Shown in pieces: positions 50,993 through 58,373 of a DNA stretch of 64,000 nucleotides. Source of the stretch: Microbacterium capsulatum (lineage in GTDB: Bacteria; Actinomycetota; Actinomycetes; Actinomycetales; Microbacteriaceae); the NCBI RefSeq assembly GCF_030865425.1, contig NZ_JAVFCB010000003.1:409057-473056 (forward strand), read 5' to 3'. The notes under the pieces are model-generated. The model made no database searches, was not told the origin of the DNA, and saw nothing but the letters and a program-made list of their open reading frames with translations. The stretch's first letter is position 1, and every line of letters begins with the position of its first letter. The translations under genes and the position numbers were made by a program.

Positions 50993-51044
50993 GAGTCCCC
51001 GGAATAGCATGGTTATGCGGGAGACTGAGGAGGTGACCGAAGAG

Positions 51045-51686
51045 ATGAACGACATGAGAACGCCGGCCGGCTGGACGGTCAGCGCGCGCGTCGGGATCCC
51101 CGGCCAAGACTCGCCATCCCAAGTCCCCTGGGGATCGGGCTTTGCTCCTCAGGTGTTCGAACTTCAGGTGGCGACACCCGAGGCTGAGACGGGCACGCTG
51201 ATGTTCAGCATCGTCGAGGGGTTCCCCGGCCTCTTTGCTGCCTGGTCATCAGGTCTGGAGGTTCATGACCTGCTCTCGAAGATGAAGAAGGCTGCACCGA
51301 CATCCGCAGCTTCAGCCATGGACTGGTGGAAGCGAAAGGCTCTCTACGAGATCCACTTCTCTCAGCAGGAAGTAGTCATCTCAACGGTCAGCCAGTTTGG
51401 GACACCGGACGATCTCGCCGCGCTCGCAGCTGCAGGCGCTCAAGGGCAGGCTCGGATTCTTCAGACACCTGTGCGTAGAGGTCGCGTAAAGGCTGACGAG
51501 AAGGAAGCCAGGCTGAAGGACATCGCCGCGCGTTACAACGCGGCGGTTGCCCGAGGGAGCAAGACGCCAACCAAGGATGTGTTCGAGGCGCTCGGCGGCG
51601 GCAAGACGAACCGTGATCTGTCGTATTCGCGCGTCGCCCACCTTGTGACGGAGGCGCGGAGAACTAAGCCGCCCCTCATCCGCTAA
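51045..51686 (+). CDS. Unknown protein, first gene of the rightward operon
   Basis: 213 residues from the ATG at 51045 with AGGAGG 11 nt upstream; ATGs at 51009 and 51015 are alternatives. N-terminal beta-rich region, C-terminal HTH-like region (AVARGSKTPTKDVFEALGGG, SYSRVAHLVTEARRTKPP). Its place at the divergent promoter is where a PICI keeps its master repressor, but the sequence is not a known repressor. A terminator follows. Confidence 0.55.
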   Translation: MNDMRTPAGWTVSARVGIPGQDSPSQVPWGSGFAPQVFELQVATPEAETGTLMFSIVEGFPGLFAAWSSGLEVHDLLSKMKKAAPTSAASAMDWWKRKALYEIHFSQQEVVISTVSQFGTPDDLAALAAAGAQGQARILQTPVRRGRVKADEKEARLKDIAARYNAAVARGSKTPTKDVFEALGGGKTNRDLSYSRVAHLVTEARRTKPPLIR

Positions 51687-51693
51687 CGAAAGC

Positions 51694-51723
51694 TTCCCCC
51701 GGTCGCGCCAACGACCGGGGGAA
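51694..51723 (+). terminator. Intrinsic terminator
   Basis: TTCCCCCGGTCG-CGCCAA-CGACCGGGGGAA, 12-bp perfect stem, followed by AAGTCC. It ends the gene at 51045 and separates it from the integrase operon; read-through would be needed to express the integrase from the divergent promoter. Confidence 0.7.
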
Positions 51724-51759
51724 AAGTCCAGAACCAAACCATCACGAAAGGAATGGACA

Positions 51760-52827
51760 ATGTCCATCGTACAGTCGACCCCTCCGCAGGTCACGAGCCA
51801 GCATCTTCCGGACGCTACGGAAACGCCGTTCAACGGCCTCAACCCCCCAGTAGGTGGGGTCACACCTGAGGATGCCCGTAAGGGCCTGGACCGCGATAAC
51901 CGTGAGGTGTCAGGCATGAGCGTCGAGCGATGGCTGATGCCGTCGGGGCGCGTCGCGACGATCGCGCCTGACCAGCCGGAGAGTGCGGTCGAGGTGCTCC
52001 GGGAGACACTGCGAGGCATGGGCGGAGTGCAGGTCGAGCCGACGTTCGGAGCCACCGACAGTACCGCCCCACACGAAGATGCCCCCGCAGCCGTTGCAGC
52101 GGCCAACGTGGGCGAGACCAAGACCATTACCGAGGAAGCAGGATTGACCGTGAACGAGACTGGGCCGGAGCACTTTGCACGCCCACAAGGCCTCACGGAT
52201 GAGGTCGCCTGGCAGGCGTGGGCTGCGGACGTCACGCTCGCCGGCATCGCCCCCACGGAACCCCCGTACGTGCCTGACTGGGCATGCGTGGCTACTGTCG
52301 AGGAGAACGAGAACGACGGGTGCGCAGTGGTCTTCCGGGGACGCCCGCACACGTTCGGCCGCATCACCGCCCACGTCGTGTGCGAGATCTTCGCGTGGGA
52401 GAACGCCTTCGAAGGCCCGTTCCTGAACGTCGTCGCGACAGGGAGCGGTGTCGATGTCGCCTGTCTCACCGCTGGCGGTCTCGAGTTCCGTGAGATGTCG
52501 GGCGTCGGTGTCGACCTGGGGCGCGCGATCGCCGCCGCATCCAGGGAGCTCGAGGACATCCAGCGCCAAGCCAGTCGGCAGAGGGTGGCAACCATGGTGG
52601 ACGACGCGGTGTCGCTTGAGGTCAAGGCGATGATCGCGGACCGCGAGATGAACGACGACGAAGCAGCCGACGCGCTCGACATGTCGAAGCCCCTCCTCCG
52701 GTCCCGGCTGAGCGGGTTCTCGCACTGGCGGCTCGACGAGTTGCGCAAGATCGCTGATGGGTTCGGCGCCGATCCTGCGGAAACGCTTCAGCGGCTGAGC
52801 GGACTCATCACCCTGGCGGTGAGGTAA
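51760..52827 (+). CDS. Putative regulator with a C-terminal HTH
   Basis: 355 residues from the ATG at 51760 (AAAGGA site). A disordered N-terminus is followed at about residues 140-265 by an alpha/beta domain (WACVATVEENENDGCAVVFR, HVVCEIFAWENAFEGPFLNV). The last 80 residues have an XRE-like HTH (DREMNDDEAADALDMSKPLL, RSRLSGFSHWRLDELRKIAD). It lies directly upstream of the integrase and is a second candidate for the master regulator. No family named. Confidence 0.55.
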   Translation: MSIVQSTPPQVTSQHLPDATETPFNGLNPPVGGVTPEDARKGLDRDNREVSGMSVERWLMPSGRVATIAPDQPESAVEVLRETLRGMGGVQVEPTFGATDSTAPHEDAPAAVAAANVGETKTITEEAGLTVNETGPEHFARPQGLTDEVAWQAWAADVTLAGIAPTEPPYVPDWACVATVEENENDGCAVVFRGRPHTFGRITAHVVCEIFAWENAFEGPFLNVVATGSGVDVACLTAGGLEFREMSGVGVDLGRAIAAASRELEDIQRQASRQRVATMVDDAVSLEVKAMIADREMNDDEAADALDMSKPLLRSRLSGFSHWRLDELRKIADGFGADPAETLQRLSGLITLAVR

Positions 52828-53156
52828 TGAGCGCCGCCGCGATCCACGCCGTCCCGTGCGTCCGTCACGACTGGTGCGGCGGTCACGGTCCTGTGCAGGA
52901 CGGTTCGCATTCGACGAGCATCACGGTCGGTGACCGGCTGCCGATGACACTGCGGATCGACTTGCTCGAGCACTCCAGCTCGGCGCGGTGGGAGTTCTTC
53001 CTGCACCCGGTCGAGGACTGGGCGAGCACCTCGGTCCACTTCGATCGGGACATCGACGAATGGCTCGCGTCGCTCGTGCATGCCCGCGCGGAGATCCGAT
53101 CCTGGCTCGCACGCCATCCGGGGCTCGAGGCGACCGCGGCGGTGATGAACTCATGA
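52827..53156 (+). CDS. Small DUF6907-like protein
   Basis: 109 residues; ATG in a TAATG overlap. The N-terminus CVRHDWCGGHGPVQDGSHST matches the Cys/His-containing pattern of small actinobacterial proteins usually found beside phage-type integrases. Function unknown. Confidence 0.5.
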   Translation: MSAAAIHAVPCVRHDWCGGHGPVQDGSHSTSITVGDRLPMTLRIDLLEHSSSARWEFFLHPVEDWASTSVHFDRDIDEWLASLVHARAEIRSWLARHPGLEATAAVMNS

Positions 53157-54412
53157 GCGCTGACGTCACCCGCCGGTGCGGATGCCGAGACGAGAACGGC
53201 CGGCAGTTGGGGACCAAATGCCCCCGACTGTCCGACCCGAAGCACGGCACGTGGTCTTACTCGATCAGCGCCGGGTTCGTCATGAAGCCCGGCGCGGACG
53301 GGAAGCTACGCCGAGCCCGGCAACGTGTCCGCATCGGCGGGTTCAAGACGCAGAAGGCCGCGCAGACCGCCCGCAACAAGGCTGCCGTGCAGCTCGACCA
53401 AGGCAACTACCGGGAGCCCTCGAAGGAAACCCTGGCCGAGTACCTCACGACATGGCTACCTCGACGCGAACGCACCGGCAACGGCCTCAAAGTGACAACC
53501 GTGCGCATGTACCGGCGATACATCGAAGTCGACATCGGACCGTCGAAGCTCGGGTCGATGAAGATCTCGGAGATCCGCCGCGGACACGTCACGCAGTTCG
53601 TCGACGCCCTCACAGACGCGGGCCGCGGGGCGACGACAGTCCGACGCATCGTCGCCGTCCTGCAGTCCGCATTCCGCGACGCTGCCAACGACCAACTGAT
53701 CGACGACAACCCCGCCCACGGTGTGCGGCTCCCCACCGTCGAGCGCGACGAGTTCCAGCCGTGGGAGCCCGAACAGATCGGGCACTTCCTCGACGTCGCC
53801 GCTAAGCATCGGCTCGGGGAACTGTTCACGGTCGCGGTGTTCTGCGGAATGCGCCGAGGGGAGCTCGTCGGTCTGCGATGGGAGGATGTCGACCTCGCGA
53901 AACGGGAGATCGCTGTCAAGCACACCCGTGTGCAGGCGGGGAAAGAGACGATCGAGACATCCCCGAAGTCCAGGGCCGGCCGACGAATCATCGAGCTCGA
54001 CGACACCACCGTCGGCGCTCTCATCGCCTGGCAGATCAAGCAGACCACCGAGCGCGAGACTTGGGGTGAGGCTTGGACCGATAGCGGGTACGTGTTCACC
54101 TACGAGAACGGCACGCCGCTGCGGCCCGCCTACGCGTCACGGTTGTTCGAGTCGCTGCGCGATCAGGCGCAGCTCGAGCACGCGTCGATCCACAGTCTGC
54201 GTCACACGCACGCGTCCCTGTTGCTCGCGTCGGGAACGGACATCGCGATCGTGTCCAAGAGGCTGGGCCACTCGACGGTGGCGCTCACCTCGGACGTGTA
54301 CGCGCACCTGATCGCATCGGCCTCCAGGCGAGCTGCGGAGGGCGCCGCCGCTCTCGTCCCTCGGGCTACTGTCCACACGGCGGCCACACATGAGGTCGAA
54401 TCGCCTGCTTGA
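53153..54412 (+). CDS. Tyrosine recombinase (integrase of the satellite)
   Basis: 419 residues; the ATG overlaps the upstream stop (ATGA). An N-terminal arm-binding region (CGCRDENGRQLGTKCP, SYSISAGFVMKPG) is followed by the SAM-like core-binding domain (about 90-190) and the catalytic domain. Catalytic residues: R234 (CGMRRGEL), K272 (SPKSRAGRR), H347 and R350 (IHSLRHTHAS), H373 (RLGHST) and the nucleophile Y383 (SDVYAHL). Eight bp separate its stop from attR. It integrates the satellite into the tRNA-Tyr 3' end. Confidence 0.95.
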   Translation: MSADVTRRCGCRDENGRQLGTKCPRLSDPKHGTWSYSISAGFVMKPGADGKLRRARQRVRIGGFKTQKAAQTARNKAAVQLDQGNYREPSKETLAEYLTTWLPRRERTGNGLKVTTVRMYRRYIEVDIGPSKLGSMKISEIRRGHVTQFVDALTDAGRGATTVRRIVAVLQSAFRDAANDQLIDDNPAHGVRLPTVERDEFQPWEPEQIGHFLDVAAKHRLGELFTVAVFCGMRRGELVGLRWEDVDLAKREIAVKHTRVQAGKETIETSPKSRAGRRIIELDDTTVGALIAWQIKQTTERETWGEAWTDSGYVFTYENGTPLRPAYASRLFESLRDQAQLEHASIHSLRHTHASLLLASGTDIAIVSKRLGHSTVALTSDVYAHLIASASRRAAEGAAALVPRATVHTAATHEVESPA

Positions 54413-54420
54413 CCTCCGGC

Positions 54421-54522
54421 AACAAGAAGGCCCCGGCCACACTTTTCAGTGTCGACCGGGGCTTTTCTTGGGTGGCGAGTGAGGGATTCGAACCCCCGAA
54501 GCATTCCGCGGCTGATTTACAG
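54421..54522. repeat. attR: 102-bp direct repeat
   Basis: Identical to 40025-40126. It includes the terminator 54429-54466 and the 3' part of the complete tRNA-Tyr. The offset is 14,396 bp. Confidence 0.95.
54429..54466. terminator. Terminator inside attR
   Basis: Same hairpin as at 40033-40070 (GCCCCGG/CCGGGGC with ACACT/AGTGT, then TTTT). It ends the integrase gene and may end tRNA-Tyr transcription on the other strand. Confidence 0.8.
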
Positions 54523-54554
54523 TCAGCTCCCTTTGGCCGCTCGGGCAACTCGCC
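54473..54554 (-). tRNA. tRNA-Tyr (GTA)
   Basis: 82 nt. The transcript begins GGCGAGTTGCCCGAGCGG (long variable arm type), the anticodon loop is CTGACTGTAAATCAG (anticodon GTA), the variable arm CCGCGGAATGCTTCGG and the T-arm GGGTTCGAATCCC. CCA is not encoded. Complete copy; the 3' half is duplicated at attL. Confidence 0.95.
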
Positions 54555-54663
54555 AGTGCACGCCCGTCCCGCTTTCTCAGCCGACCGGGGGCGCGAAGAT
54601 CAAGCATACCGGGCAGAACGGGTGACCGGAAATCGAGCGTCCGGTGTCGATCCGGCGGACCGG

Positions 54664-55680
54664 TCAGGGGCCGACGGGCCCGCCCGTCGATGCTCGCACG
54701 ATGAGTTCGGGCTGGAACACGACGTGCTCATTCGGGGTCTGCGGATTGCCGGCGATCCGCATGAGGAGATCGACGGCCGTCGAGCCGATGAGAGCGGCCG
54801 GCTGACGCACCGAGCTCAGCGGAATGACCGCGGAAGACGCGAAGTCGATGTCGTCGTAGCCGATCAGCGCCATGTCCTCCGGCACGCGCACGTCACCGGT
54901 CATCACGAGAGCCTGCAGCAGACCCAGCGCGAGGAGGTCGTTGGCCGCGAAGACGGCGTCAGGGCGTGCTTCCCGCGAGCGCTCGAGGATCCGGCGTCCC
55001 GCCTCACGCCCGGCGTCGACCGTGAGCGCGTCCGTGCCGATGAACTCCACCGTCGCGTCGTCGCGCCCCGCGACCGCGCGCTGCGCCCCATCGAAGCGGT
55101 CGGACACCTGACGCAGCGAGAGCGGCCCGCCCACGAACGCGATGCGTCGGCGACCGATCTCGCAGAGGTGCTCCGCGGCGATGCGCCCGCCGCTGACGTC
55201 GTCGACCGCGACCGACGGGAAGCCGCCGTCTCGCGACTCGCGATCCACGAGGACCGTGGGCATGCCGCGCTCACGCAGGCGCTGCAGTCGGGGCAGTGAC
55301 TCCGCGACCGGGGTGATCAGGACGCCATGCACGCGGTGCTGCTCGAACAGATCGATGTGCGCCCGTTCCCGGTCCACCTTCTCATCGCTGTTCGCGACGA
55401 GGATCGTGAGTCCGTGCTCGGCCGCGCGCTCCTCGGCGCCCTGTGCGATGTCGGCGAAGAACGGGTTGCGCGCATCCAGCACCACGAGGCCGATGCTGTT
55501 GCTCCGTCCGGCACGCAGCTGCCGCGCCGCATCGTTGCGCACGAAGCCGAGCCGGGTGATCGCATCCTGCACGCGGGCCACCGTGGCCGCCGCGACGCGA
55601 TCCGGGCGGTTCAGGACGTTCGAGACCGTCCCCACCGACACTCCGGCCGCTTCCGCGACATCCTTCACGCTCGCCGACAT
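54664..55680 (-). CDS. LacI-family repressor of the rhamnose operon
   Basis: 338 residues from the ATG at 55680 (GGGAGGA site); longer reading rejected. N-terminal HTH (SVKDVAEAAGVSVGTVSNVL, NRPDRVAAATVARVQDAITR) followed by a periplasmic-binding-like effector domain (SIGLVVLDARNPFFADIAQG, VLVDRESRDGG, VFAANDLLALGLLQ, ALIGYDDIDFAS). Divergent from the rhamnose import operon, with two LacI-like operator palindromes between. The effector is probably rhamnose or a catabolic intermediate such as rhamnulose (inference). Confidence 0.85.
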   Translation of the reverse strand: MSASVKDVAEAAGVSVGTVSNVLNRPDRVAAATVARVQDAITRLGFVRNDAARQLRAGRSNSIGLVVLDARNPFFADIAQGAEERAAEHGLTILVANSDEKVDRERAHIDLFEQHRVHGVLITPVAESLPRLQRLRERGMPTVLVDRESRDGGFPSVAVDDVSGGRIAAEHLCEIGRRRIAFVGGPLSLRQVSDRFDGAQRAVAGRDDATVEFIGTDALTVDAGREAGRRILERSREARPDAVFAANDLLALGLLQALVMTGDVRVPEDMALIGYDDIDFASSAVIPLSSVRQPAALIGSTAVDLLMRIAGNPQTPNEHVVFQPELIVRASTGGPVGP

Positions 55681-55724
55681 CGTTCCTCCCGCTCCGACTC
55701 TATCCACTGGCCACGCCTTCGGTC

Positions 55725-55736
55725 TGAAACGAATCA
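55725..55736. promoter_or_regulatory. LacI-type operator near the repressor gene
   Basis: TGAAACGAATCA, differs by one base from the site at 55812-55823. It is 45 nt upstream of the repressor ATG, so it would give autoregulation. Confidence 0.5.
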
Positions 55737-55766
55737 CAAATGTTCTGCCCCATCGACAAACGGGTG

Positions 55767-55796
55767 TTGACAGTCTCGGCGGGCGTACCGTACCTT
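55767..55796 (+). promoter_or_regulatory. Promoter of the rhamnose operon
   Basis: TTGACA (55767-55772), 18 nt, TACCTT (55791-55796). It drives the ABC-importer operon. The operator at 55812 lies just after the expected start point, a position for repression. Confidence 0.65.
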
Positions 55797-55811
55797 CGTC
55801 TCGAAGGGGTT

Positions 55812-55823
55812 TGAAACGATTCA
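55812..55823. promoter_or_regulatory. LacI-type operator downstream of the rhamnose promoter
   Basis: TGAAACGATTCA, TGAA/TTCA arms around a central CG, typical of LacI-family sites. It lies 26 nt before the ATP-binding gene start, between the -10 and the ribosome site GAGGAG. Confidence 0.6.
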
Positions 55824-55848
55824 TACCCTCAATGAAGAGGAGAGATCG

Positions 55849-57354
55849 ATGAGCTCAGCACCCGTGCTCGAGCTGCGAGACGTGCAGAAGGCTTTCGGCG
55901 CCGTCATCGCGCTCCGATCAGGGACGATCGCCGTGGATCCTGGTTCCATTCACGCGCTCGTCGGCGAGAACGGAGCCGGCAAGTCGACACTGGTGAAGAT
56001 CGTCGCGGGGCTGTACCAGCGCGATGGGGGCGATTTCCGCTTCAAGGGCGAGAGCGTGGACTTCTCCTCGACCGCGCAGTCGAAGGCCGCGGGTGTCGCC
56101 GTCATCTACCAGGAGCCCACGCTCTTCCCCGATCTGACCGTCACCGAGAACATCTTCATGGGACGCCAGCCGATCGGCCGCCTCGGGCGGATCGACCGCA
56201 GGGCCATGCGTCACGAGGTCGAGCGCCTGTTCACGCGACTGGGCGTCACGATCGACCCGGATCGCCCGGCCGAAGGACTCTCGATCGCCGACCAGCAGGT
56301 CATCGAGATCGCCAAGGCGGTCTCCCTCGATGCTTCCCTCCTCATCATGGACGAGCCCACCGCGGCGCTCTCCGGCATCGAGGTGGAGCGGCTCTTCGCG
56401 ATCGCGCGGAGCCTGCGCGACGAGGGCCGTGCTCTCATCTTCATCTCCCACCGCTTCGACGAGGTCTTCGACCTCTGCGACACCGTCACCGTCATGCGCG
56501 ACGGCGCCTACATCGCGACCACGCCTATCGCCGAGACGAACGTCGACCTTATCGTCCGGCAGATGGTGGGGCGGGAAGTCACCGACCTCTTCCCGAAGCA
56601 GGACGCGACCATCGGTGAGACGGTGCTCTCCGTCGAGGGGCTCAGCAGCCCCGGCGTGTTCCACGACATCACCTTCCGCGTGCGCGCCGGAGAGATCGTC
56701 GGCCTCGCCGGACTCGTGGGGGCGGGGCGCAGCGAGGTCGCTCGCGCCGTGTTCGGCGTGGACCCCTACCGCACGGGAACCGTCACGATGCACGGCAAGC
56801 CCGTGCCGGGTGGCAGCCCGACGGCGGCGATGCGCTCCGGGCTCGCGCTGGTCCCCGAGGACCGCCGCAAGCAGGGGCTCGTGGTCGAGTCCGGCGTCGG
56901 CCACAACATCACCCTGGCGATCCGGCAGCGTCTCGCCCGGTTCGGTCTGCTCACGTCGGCCATGGAGAACAGAGCGGCCCAGGTCTGGGCGACCCGACTC
57001 GAGGTCAAAGCGCATGCGCTCGACACCGCTGCGGCGACGCTCTCCGGCGGCAATCAGCAGAAGGTCGTCCTCGCCAAATGGCTGGCGACGGAGCCCTCCG
57101 TCCTGATCATCGATGAGCCCACGCGCGGCATCGACGTCGGCACCAAGGCCGAGGTGCATCGCCTGCTCTCCGAACTCGCAGGGCAGGGGATGGGGATCCT
57201 GATGATCTCCTCCGAGCTGCCGGAGGTGCTCGGGATGGCGGACCGCGTGCTCGTCATGCGAGAGGGGCGGATCACCGCCGAGATCGACCGGGCCGACGCC
57301 ACCTCGGAGAGCGTCATGTTCGCCGCCACACATTCTTCGGAGCAGCACTCATGA
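55849..57354 (+). CDS. rhaT: Rhamnose ABC importer, ATP-binding protein
   Basis: 501 residues, double-cassette ATPase of the RbsA type. First cassette: GENGAGKSTLVKIVAGLYQR (Walker A), LSIADQQVIEIAKAV (signature-like) and LLIMDEPTAALSG. Second cassette has GLVGAGRSEVARAVFG (degenerate Walker A) and LSGGNQQKVVLAKWLATEPS, VLIIDEPTRGIDVGTK. The second site is the more conserved in signature but its Walker A is unusual, as in this family. Cytoplasmic energizer of the importer. RhaT here follows the Rhizobium rhamnose-ABC naming, not the E. coli proton symporter. It overlaps the next gene by 4 nt. Confidence 0.85.
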   Translation: MSSAPVLELRDVQKAFGAVIALRSGTIAVDPGSIHALVGENGAGKSTLVKIVAGLYQRDGGDFRFKGESVDFSSTAQSKAAGVAVIYQEPTLFPDLTVTENIFMGRQPIGRLGRIDRRAMRHEVERLFTRLGVTIDPDRPAEGLSIADQQVIEIAKAVSLDASLLIMDEPTAALSGIEVERLFAIARSLRDEGRALIFISHRFDEVFDLCDTVTVMRDGAYIATTPIAETNVDLIVRQMVGREVTDLFPKQDATIGETVLSVEGLSSPGVFHDITFRVRAGEIVGLAGLVGAGRSEVARAVFGVDPYRTGTVTMHGKPVPGGSPTAAMRSGLALVPEDRRKQGLVVESGVGHNITLAIRQRLARFGLLTSAMENRAAQVWATRLEVKAHALDTAAATLSGGNQQKVVLAKWLATEPSVLIIDEPTRGIDVGTKAEVHRLLSELAGQGMGILMISSELPEVLGMADRVLVMREGRITAEIDRADATSESVMFAATHSSEQHS

Positions 57355-58373
57355 CCACCATCGCCATCCGCACGTCGTCGCTGACGAAGACCGTCAGCGC
57401 GATCGGCCGTGCCCGCGAGTTCGGGATCCTCATCGCTCTCGCGCTCGTGGTAGCCGCCGCCACCGTCAAGAACCCCGCCTTCCTCTTCAGCCCGGACGGA
57501 TGGCGCGACCTTCTGCTCACCCCGTCGATCCTGGTCCTGGTCGCGGTCGGCCAGGCGATCGTCATCGTGACTCGCAACGTCGACCTGTCGGTCGGCTCCA
57601 TCATCGGACTGAGCGCCTTCCTCACCGGACGGCTGTTCAGCGACGTCCCCGGGATTCCGATCGCCGCCGTCGCCCTCGCGGCGGTGCTCCTCGGCGGAGC
57701 CCTCGGGCTCATCAACGGCGCGCTCGTCGCGTTCGCCCGCGTCCCGGCGATGGTGATCACGCTCGGCACGCTGTACGCCTACCGCGGCATCGACGTCGTG
57801 TGGGCCGGCAGCAGCCGCGTCAACGCGTCGGATCTGCCGAAGGCGTTCCTCGCCCTCGGCACAGGACAGCTCCTCACGATCCCAATCCTGTCGATCGTCG
57901 CGCTGCTCGTGCTCGCCGCCGCCGCCTGGTACCTCCGCAACACCCGCGGAGGCCGCGAGTACTACGCGATCGGATCCGATCCCGCCGCCGCCCAGCTCTA
58001 CGGCTTGCGGGTCACCCGTCGGGTGCTCACCGCCTTCCTCCTCTCCGGCGCCCTCGCCGGTCTCGCAGGCGTGTTCTACGCCGCCCGCTACGGCACGATC
58101 GACTCGCAGGCCGGGTCCGGCTGGGAGTTGCAGGCCGTGGGCGCCGCGGTCATCGGCGGGGTCGCCATCACCGGCGGCGTCGGCACCGTCTGGGGCGCGG
58201 CCATCGGGGCCGTGCTGCTGCTCACGATCAATCGGGCGCTGCCGGTGCTCGGCATCCCGGACTTCTGGCAGGGCGCCGTCGTCGGCGCGCTCATCATCGG
58301 CGCGATCGTGCTCGATCGCGTCCTGGCCGTGCGGCAGAAACGCCGCCTCATCGAGGCGAGGGACGAATCATGA
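57351..58373 (+). CDS. rhaP: Rhamnose ABC importer, permease 1
   Basis: 340 residues of the RbsC/branched-chain type permease. Ten or so hydrophobic helices (e.g. ILVLVAVGQAIVIVTRNVDL, AAVALAAVLLGGALGLINGA, GAAIGAVLLLTINRALPVLG). NVDLSVGSIIGLSAF and GGVAITGGVGTVWGA are family motifs. Starts and ends in ATGA overlaps, so it is coupled to both neighbours. Pairs with permease 2 to form the channel. Confidence 0.85.
   Translation: MTTIAIRTSSLTKTVSAIGRAREFGILIALALVVAAATVKNPAFLFSPDGWRDLLLTPSILVLVAVGQAIVIVTRNVDLSVGSIIGLSAFLTGRLFSDVPGIPIAAVALAAVLLGGALGLINGALVAFARVPAMVITLGTLYAYRGIDVVWAGSSRVNASDLPKAFLALGTGQLLTIPILSIVALLVLAAAAWYLRNTRGGREYYAIGSDPAAAQLYGLRVTRRVLTAFLLSGALAGLAGVFYAARYGTIDSQAGSGWELQAVGAAVIGGVAITGGVGTVWGAAIGAVLLLTINRALPVLGIPDFWQGAVVGALIIGAIVLDRVLAVRQKRRLIEARDES

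Larger units (their letters stand above)
40025..54420. mobile_element. 14.4-kb integrated PICI-like phage satellite in tRNA-Tyr
   Basis: Bounded by the perfect 102-bp direct repeats 40025-40126 and 54421-54522. Contains a tyrosine integrase next to attR, a divergent regulatory region at 50936-51044, an excisionase-like gene, a RepA-type ATPase with iteron-like repeats, small and large terminase genes and a tape-measure gene. No portal, major capsid, protease, baseplate or lysis genes are recognizable. The size (14,396 bp), gene order and divergent control are those of PICIs; the tape-measure protein is unusual for them. A remnant of a larger prophage is the alternative, but tight ATGA overlaps and intact frames argue against decay. 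Confidence 0.8.

Noticed and set aside
55918..57348. Minus-strand frame of 476 residues opposite the ABC ATPase
   Set aside because: Antisense to a gene with all ATPase motifs; composition Asp/His/Arg-rich, a typical high-GC shadow.
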